From an uncultured Winogradskyella sp. (GTDB taxonomy: Bacteria; Bacteroidota; Bacteroidia; Flavobacteriales; Flavobacteriaceae): DNA of 35,075 bases. How positions within the stretch are numbered: the first letter of the stretch is position 1; every line of letters begins with the position of its first letter. Under the pieces are notes generated by a model, which worked only from the letters and a program-made list of their open reading frames with translations, had not been told where the DNA came from and made no database searches. The stretch lies in the NCBI RefSeq assembly GCF_937958655.1, contig NZ_CALGNH010000047.1, positions 1 to 35,075 of the forward strand, in the 5' to 3' direction. The translations under genes were made by a program, and so were the position numbers. Shown piece after piece: positions 15,571 to 21,680 of this stretch.

Positions 15571-15896
15571 AGGTCTAGTTGGTGAAATTCTTCTTCTAAG
15601 AATTTAATACAGTTTGTGTTTAGACGTTCAAATTTTTGGATTAGCGTTTTACCATACTCAGTAACTTCGGTACCTCCTCCATTTTTTCCGCCTACATTTT
15701 TTACAAGTACTGGTTGTTTCGCAATTTTATCCATGTCGTTTAGTAAATTCCAAGCCTTTTTATAAGACATCTTTAACGTTTTTGCTGCCGCACTTATGGA
15801 TGCTGTTTTTTCAACCTCTTTAAGTAATTTAATACGTCCAAAACCTATAAAGGGTTTACCTTCTTTTTCTATCCAAAGTCTACTTTTTATCTCCAT
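15567..15896 (-). CDS. ModE-type winged-helix regulator, DNA-binding domain only
   Basis: A 109-residue protein that matches the N-terminal domain of ModE/LysR-type winged helices: GFGRIKLLKEVEKTASISAAAKTLKMSYKKAWNLLNDMDKIA is split here as the wing-helix-turn-helix at about 17-58, followed by GGKNGGGTEVTEYGKTLI, the classic ModE-family wing. The molybdate-binding TOBE (Di-MOP) domains of E. coli ModE are absent. The frame can start at 15917, but the ATG at 15896 fits the family N-terminus (MEIKSRLWIEKEGKPF) and overlaps moeA less. It lies directly after moeA, whose upstream region carries a ModE-like palindrome (17085-17108), so autoregulation is likely. Confidence 0.85.
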   Translation of the reverse strand: MEIKSRLWIEKEGKPFIGFGRIKLLKEVEKTASISAAAKTLKMSYKKAWNLLNDMDKIAKQPVLVKNVGGKNGGGTEVTEYGKTLIQKFERLNTNCIKFLEEEFHQLDL

Positions 15897-17074
15897 AGCA
15901 TCTCTAACTTTAAGCATTCTACCTCATCACCTGCCTTAAGTTCTGTAACAGTCTCGTCTATACAAACCAAAGCATTACTAAGAGCATAAGTATGCAGCAT
16001 GGCTGAGCTTTGGCCTTGGTGCACTTTTACTTCATTATTATTATTTAAAGTTGCCTTTAGAAAAAGTGTTTTTGCTGATGCGTTTTTTATATCTGTTATG
16101 CACTTGGCCTTAAGTCTTTCTAAATGAACTTTACGATAACCGCACATTGTTTTTAATAAAGACTGTACATAGATATAGAAACATGTAAGCGCTGAAGCTG
16201 GATTTCCTGGAAGTGCAAAAACAAATGTTTTATTGGTTTTACCAAACCACAGCGGTTTACCTGGTTTTTGATTTATTTTATAAAACAACTCGTCAACATT
16301 ATTATCTTCTAGCGCCTGTTTTACAAAATCGTAATCTCCAACTGAAATCCCTCCAGAAATCAAAAGCACATCATTGGTCTCTAAAGCACTTTCTATAATC
16401 TTTTTGGTGGATATATAGTCATCTTTTACACTGTAACTTTGCGCATCCTTAATACCAATAGCTTTAAGAGCAGATTTTAGCATTATAGAATTGCTTTCAT
16501 AAATTTTACCTTGTTTTAATACAGAACCTGCTTGCTGTAATTCGCTTCCAGTAACTAAAATCCCTACTTTGGGTTTTTTAAAAACCCTAACCTTAGAAAT
16601 TCCTAAACAAGCTAAAAAACCTATAGCCGCAGCATTTAGCAAGGTTCCTTTTTTAAGTGCAATATCACCCGTTTTAATTTGCTCTCCTTTTTTACGAATA
16701 TTGGCATATTTAGAAGGCATTTGTTTTATAATGATATCATTATCTACCTTTTCTACATGCTCTTGTATTACAACAGTGTTAGCGACATCTGGTACTAATG
16801 CACCTGTGAAAATCCGAATAGCTTCCCCTTCTTTAAACTCTAGGTTTGCAGAATCACCAGCCTTTGATTCTCCTTTGTTTTTATATTTAGAATTACCGCT
16901 CCACTTTAAAGCATAACCATCCATTGCAGACTGCCTAAAGGGTGGCATATCAATTGGAGAAAGAACATCATTTGCTAAAACAAAGCCCAATGCATTAGAT
17001 AAATCTACATTCTTATATTGTAAGTTAACAGTAACTTTTTCTATTATTCCTAAAGCGTCTTTAACCGAAATCAT
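15887..17074 (-). CDS. moeA: Molybdopterin molybdenumtransferase
   Basis: A 395-residue MoeA, which inserts molybdate into adenylylated molybdopterin. Landmarks are DMPPFRQSAMDGYAL near residue 40, IFTGALVPDVANTVV around 90, the GGISVGDYDFVKQAL molybdopterin-binding motif near 245 and FALPGNPASALTCFYIYV near 280. It is the first gene of the Moco operon. A palindrome resembling the E. coli ModE operator ends 11 bases upstream of its ATG. The last codons overlap the start of the ModE-like regulator gene. Confidence 0.95.
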   Translation of the reverse strand: MISVKDALGIIEKVTVNLQYKNVDLSNALGFVLANDVLSPIDMPPFRQSAMDGYALKWSGNSKYKNKGESKAGDSANLEFKEGEAIRIFTGALVPDVANTVVIQEHVEKVDNDIIIKQMPSKYANIRKKGEQIKTGDIALKKGTLLNAAAIGFLACLGISKVRVFKKPKVGILVTGSELQQAGSVLKQGKIYESNSIMLKSALKAIGIKDAQSYSVKDDYISTKKIIESALETNDVLLISGGISVGDYDFVKQALEDNNVDELFYKINQKPGKPLWFGKTNKTFVFALPGNPASALTCFYIYVQSLLKTMCGYRKVHLERLKAKCITDIKNASAKTLFLKATLNNNNEVKVHQGQSSAMLHTYALSNALVCIDETVTELKAGDEVECLKLEMLWR

Positions 17075-17084
17075 TATAAATTAT

Positions 17085-17108
17085 CGTTATATCTAAGTAA
17101 ATATAACG
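17085..17108. promoter_or_regulatory. Putative ModE operator upstream of moeA
   Basis: Eight-base arms CGTTATAT and ATATAACG are separated by eight bases. This has the same arms and the same 24-base span as the E. coli ModE consensus (CGnTATATA, six bases, TATATAACG). It lies 11 bases upstream of the moeA ATG and overlaps TATATTTA, a near-match to a -7 element on the minus strand, so bound regulator would block transcription. Confidence 0.7.
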
Positions 17109-17263
17109 GTTAGTTTTGGGCTAGCATATTTAAGCTTAAATTTTTATGTAAATTTTAATTCTGTAAGGACGCCGTTATTGAATTAGTAATTTAAGGCAAT
17201 TTTTTATTAAGGTGATTTATAGGCTCAATGGGTGTGAAATGCTTTGAAGCATAATCGTAAGAA

Positions 17264-17302
17264 GAAAAAAACCTTGAATACTATTAAAGTATTCAAGGTT
17301 TA
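17264..17302 (-). terminator. Terminator downstream of tRNA(CAU)
   Basis: Perfect 14-base arms, AAACCTTGAATACT and AGTATTCAAGGTTT (17269-17282 and 17288-17301), flank a five-base loop and are followed on the minus strand by a T run. It ends the tRNA transcript. Confidence 0.9.
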
Positions 17303-17317
17303 TAAAAATTTTACTAG

Positions 17318-17391
17318 TGGTCCCACATGGACTCGAACCATGGACCACCTGATTATGAGTCAGGTGCTCTAACCAACTGAGCTATAGGACC
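17318..17391 (-). tRNA. tRNA with CAU anticodon, probably tRNA-Ile2 (or elongator tRNA-Met)
   Basis: A 74-nt cloverleaf on the minus strand. The acceptor arms GGTCCTA and TGGGACC pair (one U-G), the discriminator is A, the D-loop has AGTTGGTTAGA, the anticodon stem CCTGA/TCAGG encloses CTCATAA, and GGTTCGAGTCC forms the T arm. No CCA is encoded. The anticodon is CAU, which serves either Met or, after lysidine modification, Ile AUA codons. The C4-G69 and C5-G68 pairs are the acceptor features TilS uses to choose tRNA-Ile2 in E. coli (elongator tRNA-Met has U4 and A5), so Ile2 is favoured; this is inference. Confidence 0.9.
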
Positions 17392-17467
17392 TATTGACTA
17401 TTGTCAATCAACTTTATTTCTAAAGCGAGTGCAATATTACTATATATTTTAAAACTCTACAAGAAAA

Positions 17468-17881
17468 TTAATTCAATTCATCCTTTATATCTTGGCATAA
17501 CTCAACCAAAACACCGTTTGTAGATTTTGGATGTAAAAATGCAATTAATTTGTTATCTGCCCCTTTTTTAGGTGTTTTATGAATCATTCTAAACCCTTGC
17601 TTCTCTAAACGCTCAATCTCTGAGATAATATCATCTACAGCAAAGGCAATATGATGAATCCCTTCTCCCTTTTTTTCAATATATTTTGCAATAGGACTAT
17701 CGTCACTTGTAGCCTGAAGTAATTCAATTTTATTAGGGCCACATTTAAAAAAAGAGGTTTTTACATTTTCGCTTTCAACATCCTCAATCTTATAGTGCTG
17801 TTTTCCAAATAACGCTTTAAATACATCATTAGATGCTTCAATGTCTTTTACCGCTATACCTATATGTTCTATCTTTTTCAT
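17468..17881 (-). CDS. mce: Methylmalonyl-CoA epimerase
   Basis: A 137-residue member of the vicinal-oxygen-chelate fold that interconverts (R)- and (S)-methylmalonyl-CoA. MKKIEHIGIAVKDIEAS at the start supplies the first metal His, GEGIHHIAFAVDDI the second and GVLVELCQ the Glu ligand. The pathway is propionate or branched-chain catabolism. I chose the ATG at 17881; the ATG two codons upstream (17887) belongs to a palindromic repeat and is probably not the natural start. It is followed on the same strand by the tRNA. Confidence 0.92.
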   Translation of the reverse strand: MKKIEHIGIAVKDIEASNDVFKALFGKQHYKIEDVESENVKTSFFKCGPNKIELLQATSDDSPIAKYIEKKGEGIHHIAFAVDDIISEIERLEKQGFRMIHKTPKKGADNKLIAFLHPKSTNGVLVELCQDIKDELN

Positions 17882-17884
17882 ATT

Positions 17885-17903
17885 CATGCCTGCGCAGGCA
17901 GGT
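17885..17903. repeat. GC-rich palindromic repeat (GCCTGCGCAGGC core)
   Basis: The core GCCTGCGCAGGC (17888-17899) is a perfect 12-base palindrome in otherwise very AT-rich DNA. Palindromes of the CCTGCGCAGG type are dispersed in flavobacterial genomes. It abuts the methylmalonyl-CoA epimerase start. Confidence 0.55.
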
Positions 17904-17994
17904 ATATTATAAATTCTTACTTAAATATTCATTGAAACAATATGTTATTGCCCCATTTTCTTCTTCAAAAATACCATAATACTCAAATATCCTC

Positions 17995-18002
17995 TACTTT
18001 TG
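17995..18002 (+). promoter_or_regulatory. Candidate -7 element directly before rbfA
   Basis: TACTTTTG matches TAnnTTTG and ends four bases before the rbfA ATG (18007). If transcription starts five to seven bases downstream, the mRNA would begin at or beside the start codon. Confidence 0.45.
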
Positions 18003-18006
18003 TGCT

Positions 18007-18399
18007 ATGGAAAGTAATAGACAAAAGAAAATAGGTGGGATTTTACAAAAAGATTTAGCAGAGGTTTTACAGAATGCAGCTTCCTCTGGCGGTTTAAAAG
18101 GCGTTATAATATCTGTTTCTAAAGTATCTGTAACTGTAGATTTGTCTATTGCTAAAATCTACTTAAGTATTTTCCCGAATAAAGAAGCGTCTGATTTACT
18201 TGAGGGAATACGATCTAATACTCCATTAATTAGACATGAGTTGTCTCAGCGTACGCGTCACCAATTAAGACGAATGCCACAACTTGAATTTTTTATTGAC
18301 GATTCTCTAGAATATATTGACCGTATAGAGCAATCTTTAAAAGGAGATGTGAATCCTCTAAAGGATCCAAACTTATTAGGTAAGCGAAAAAAATCTTAA
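18007..18399 (+). CDS. rbfA: 30S ribosome-binding factor A
   Basis: A 130-residue RbfA, a KH-like cytosolic protein that assists late 30S maturation and 16S 5'-end processing. Length and landmarks fit: an N-terminal helix ending ILQKDLAEVLQ, SKVSVTVDLSIAKIYLSIFP in the middle, and ELSQRTRHQLRRMPQLEFFIDDSLEYIDRIEQ, the conserved C-terminal part. It directly precedes the permease gene with no gap, so the two form an operon. A -7-like box lies four bases before its ATG. Confidence 0.94.
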   Translation: MESNRQKKIGGILQKDLAEVLQNAASSGGLKGVIISVSKVSVTVDLSIAKIYLSIFPNKEASDLLEGIRSNTPLIRHELSQRTRHQLRRMPQLEFFIDDSLEYIDRIEQSLKGDVNPLKDPNLLGKRKKS

Positions 18400-19602
18400 A
18401 TGAATTTTCCTTTACATATTGCGAAGCGCTATTTATTTTCAAAAAGCAGTAATAATGCCATTAATATAATGACTGTGATTGCTTCTGTAGGTGTTATAAT
18501 TGCTTCTGCAGCATTACTAATTGTATTATCTGTTTTTTCTGGCTTAAAGGACTTTAGCTTAGAGTTCTCCTCGTTTGTAGATCCAGATTTGAAACTGCTC
18601 CCTGCTGAAGGTAAATCATTTATTTTCTCTAAAATTGAGACTGATAAGTTACAAAATATCGATGGTATTTCTTCATTTTCAAACATCATTGAAGAACGTA
18701 TTATTATAAAATCTGAAACTAAAAATCTACTAGCTACTTTAAAAGGCGTAGATTCTAACTATTTGGACGTAACTAGTATAGATGCAATGGTTACTAAAGG
18801 CGAATGGTTTCGTTTAAACAGTAACGAAGTCGTTTCTGGCTGGGACATTTCTAATACGCTTTCTTTTGGTATTTTAGATTACTTAAAGCCGCTTTCGCTC
18901 TATGTTGCCAAACCAGGAAAAGGACAAATAACATCGATTCGTAGTGCTTACAACGCAGCTTATGTTAATAACGTAGGTTTATTTAATATTAATGAAGACT
19001 TAAATAAAGAATATGTGTTTTCTGATATATCTTTAGCTCGGCAGTTACTAAACTATGAGCACAACCAAGTGAGTTCTATTGAACTAAAATTAAACGATAA
19101 CGCAACCGAAACAGACGTTAGAAAATCCATAACATCCTTATTTCCTAATAAATTTAATATTAAAAACCGAGAGCAACTTAATGACGTTTTATTTAAAATG
19201 TTAAATACTGAGAATTTAGCTATTTATCTCATCTTTACTTTAGTTATAATCATAGCCTTGTTCAACGTTATCGGAGCTATCATTATGATGATATTAGATA
19301 AAAAGAAATCTTTAAGCACCTTATTTAGTCTTGGTGCTGAGCCTAAAACTATTAAATCTATATTTTTTTGGCAAGGTAATTTAATGACTGTAGTTAGCGG
19401 ACTCATTGGCGTTTGTATCGGAATTTTAATTGTGATTGTACAACAATCTTTTGAGTTGGTACTACTAGCGCCAGAACTGCCTTACCCTGTTAAACTAAAC
19501 GTTGCTAATATAATACTGGTTTTAGTTACCATTTTTGCCTTAGGAATTGTTGCGTCTCGTATTGCATCTCAACGCATTACAAAAAGACTGATTCAATCTT
19601 AA
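18400..19602 (+). CDS. FtsX-like ABC transporter permease, LolC/LolE type
   Basis: A 400-residue inner-membrane protein. The N-terminus IAKRYLFSKSSNNAINIMTVIASVGV and the first helix (about 22-45) are diagnostic of LolC/LolE permeases. A large periplasmic domain follows, and three helices lie at about 268-295, 320-347 and 367-390. In Gram-negative bacteria LolCDE extracts lipoproteins from the inner membrane. No LolD ATPase gene is next to it. Its ATG comes directly after the rbfA stop, and its own stop overlaps the dusB stop on the other strand. Confidence 0.88.
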   Translation: MNFPLHIAKRYLFSKSSNNAINIMTVIASVGVIIASAALLIVLSVFSGLKDFSLEFSSFVDPDLKLLPAEGKSFIFSKIETDKLQNIDGISSFSNIIEERIIIKSETKNLLATLKGVDSNYLDVTSIDAMVTKGEWFRLNSNEVVSGWDISNTLSFGILDYLKPLSLYVAKPGKGQITSIRSAYNAAYVNNVGLFNINEDLNKEYVFSDISLARQLLNYEHNQVSSIELKLNDNATETDVRKSITSLFPNKFNIKNREQLNDVLFKMLNTENLAIYLIFTLVIIIALFNVIGAIIMMILDKKKSLSTLFSLGAEPKTIKSIFFWQGNLMTVVSGLIGVCIGILIVIVQQSFELVLLAPELPYPVKLNVANIILVLVTIFALGIVASRIASQRITKRLIQS

Positions 19603-20591
19603 GAAAATTGATGATCTGCAAACTTTTCTAATACCTCATCAAATGCTGCAAATACATCTTTTGAGTCGTCGCTGGTTACCATTTTCATTCTGTATTCCTT
19701 AAAGTTTGGAATTCCTTTAAAGTAATTGGTATAATGTCTGCGCGTTTCAAAAACACCAAGTTTTTCTCCTTTCCAATCAATAGACATTTGTAGGTGTCTG
19801 CGAGCTGCTTCAACGCGATCTGGCATTGAGATTGGTGCTAAATGTTCTCCGGTTTTAAAATAGTGTTTTACTTGTTTAAAAAACCACGGATTGCCAATGG
19901 AAGCTCTGCCAATCATGGCACCATCTAAACCATAACTATCTCTCATTTCGGCTGCACGCTCTGGTGTGTTTACATCTCCATTTCCAAAAACAGGAATATG
20001 CATCCTTGGGTTGTTTTTTACATCTGCAATAGGTTTCCAATCGGCATTGCCTTTATACATTTGTGCTCTCGTTCTACCATGGATAGCAATAGATTTTATA
20101 CCGACATCTTGTAGGCGCTCCGCAACCTCAACAATTTTTATAGAATCATGATCCCAACCTAAACGTGTTTTTACAGTGACTGGTAAGTTGGTGCGTTTTA
20201 CCATTTCGGCAGTTAGTTTTTCCATTAAACAGACATCTTTTAGAATACCTGCACCTGCACCTTTGGAGACTACTTTTTTTACAGGGCACCCAAAGTTAAT
20301 GTCTATAATATCTGGTTTAGAGCGTTCTACAATATCAATGGTTTGTAACATACTATCCATGTTAGCGCCAAAAATCTGAATACCAACTGGGCGTTCTTTT
20401 TCGTATATATCTAGCTTCATTACGCTTTTAGCTGCATTGCGAATTAATCCTTCACTAGATACAAACTCTGTATACACAACATCCGCACCTTGTTCTTTGC
20501 ATAAGGCCCTAAATGGAGGGTCGCTAACATCCTCCATTGGTGCTAAAAGCAATGGAAATTCTCCAAGTTCTATGTTATCTATTCTAACCAA
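19599..20591 (-). CDS. dusB: tRNA-dihydrouridine synthase B family
   Basis: A 330-residue FMN enzyme that reduces uridine to dihydrouridine in the tRNA D-loop. LAPMEDVSDPPFRALC near residue 16 is the family opening. The catalytic Cys102 is in DINFGCPVKKVVSKGAGAGIL-type context, and the barrel motifs IAIHGRTRAQMYKG and VFGNGDVNTPERA are present, as is MIGRASIGNPWFF. It ends tail to tail with the permease gene, sharing the four bases TTAA. It follows the DUF4345 gene by 36 nt on the minus strand. Confidence 0.94.
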   Translation of the reverse strand: MVRIDNIELGEFPLLLAPMEDVSDPPFRALCKEQGADVVYTEFVSSEGLIRNAAKSVMKLDIYEKERPVGIQIFGANMDSMLQTIDIVERSKPDIIDINFGCPVKKVVSKGAGAGILKDVCLMEKLTAEMVKRTNLPVTVKTRLGWDHDSIKIVEVAERLQDVGIKSIAIHGRTRAQMYKGNADWKPIADVKNNPRMHIPVFGNGDVNTPERAAEMRDSYGLDGAMIGRASIGNPWFFKQVKHYFKTGEHLAPISMPDRVEAARRHLQMSIDWKGEKLGVFETRRHYTNYFKGIPNFKEYRMKMVTSDDSKDVFAAFDEVLEKFADHQFS

Positions 20592-20627
20592 TCTAAATAT
20601 TTTGAAGCAAAATTACTGCTTTTTGTA

Positions 20628-21008
20628 CTATTTACGCTTAAGAATCCAAAGTCCATAAAAACCTAACACAAGCTCGCCTATTGTACCATAAATGTAGGCA
20701 TAAGAAGGGATACCGTCTGTTAGTAAACTTAGTAATCTTCCGCTGGCTAAACCAAACATAAAAATGAAATTAGAAACCAATGCTAATCTTAGGTAGTTTT
20801 TATTTAAAATGCCGATGAGCCAGAGCAAGGAAAACCCAAGATACAAGCCCATAATTGCCTTAAAAAAATTATGCTCGTCTACGGTACCTAAGTAGATATT
20901 AAATTGAGAACTCGGATTAAACCCATAAATAAAAGCGACAGGAACAACCACTATCAACGATATTACTAAATGTATCTTAGTGATTATTATGCCTCGTTTT
21001 AGGGTCAT
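20628..21008 (-). CDS. DUF4345-like small membrane protein
   Basis: A 126-residue protein with four membrane helices at about 8-28, 48-66, 74-92 and 103-122. The middle segment FFKAIMGLYLGFSLLW and GLASGRLLSLLTDGIPS resemble the DUF4345 family, whose function is unknown. It starts one base after the lipoprotein gene stops, so the two are likely cotranscribed. No catalytic residues stand out. Confidence 0.7.
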   Translation of the reverse strand: MTLKRGIIITKIHLVISLIVVVPVAFIYGFNPSSQFNIYLGTVDEHNFFKAIMGLYLGFSLLWLIGILNKNYLRLALVSNFIFMFGLASGRLLSLLTDGIPSYAYIYGTIGELVLGFYGLWILKRK

Positions 21009-21009
21009 A

Positions 21010-21597
21010 CTAAAGCTTTGTCCAAACTGATATAGAGTTATTATTTATGGTAATCTCAGTTTGTGTTGTTGGGTCTGTCTCTGTGGTTACTTCATTTTGT
21101 ATAAAGGTAAGGTTCTGTCCGTCTTCAGATATTTGAAAGGTTAAGATTTGCTCTCCTTCAAAAGCAGCAGTATCTGCCATACCTTCAAATTCAAATTCAA
21201 AAAAGGAACCATCAATAGTGATCTCATTTCCATTTGTAGAATAATTGCCACTCCCACTTACATTTTCTAAATTATAAGCCTCACCTGAGATTTCTACACC
21301 ATTAGCAACGATATCTGTTACATAACTATAGCTTCCGTTCGCTATGAAACTACTGGCTGTAAAATTTACAACATAATCTACTGTTGTACTTTCTATCTCA
21401 ACTTCAGACGCTATTATTTGTCCTTCAAAATTTGTCGATGTACTAAGACTAGAGCTAAATTCTACTAAATCCCATGCGCCTATCAACCCTTCAGTATTAA
21501 TAGCACCTGTCTCTATACCATCATCTAGCGGTTCGTTTTCACAAGAAAATGCTGTTAATAATGAGAATAAACAAAAAAGCTTAACTATTTTTTTCAT
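21010..21597 (-). CDS. Lipoprotein of unknown function (lipocalin-like size)
   Basis: A 195-residue exported lipoprotein. The signal peptide ends with LLTAFSCEN, giving acylated Cys19. The mature part is acidic and rich in Thr, Ser and Glu, beginning with EGLIGAWDLVEFSSSLS (about 38-54), which resembles the start of lipocalin-like domains that are frequent in Bacteroidota lipoproteins, and continues as alternating beta strands. It lies between the outer-membrane barrel gene (83-nt gap) and the DUF4345 gene. Whether it partners the barrel protein is unknown. Confidence 0.65.
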   Translation of the reverse strand: MKKIVKLFCLFSLLTAFSCENEPLDDGIETGAINTEGLIGAWDLVEFSSSLSTSTNFEGQIIASEVEIESTTVDYVVNFTASSFIANGSYSYVTDIVANGVEISGEAYNLENVSGSGNYSTNGNEITIDGSFFEFEFEGMADTAAFEGEQILTFQISEDGQNLTFIQNEVTTETDPTTQTEITINNNSISVWTKL

Positions 21598-21680
21598 TTT
21601 TTGAAGTGATAATATAAGTTAGTATAAATGTACTGTTTTAAATGGATAGGTTACTATTTTTTTCAGAATTAGAGGTTTAA

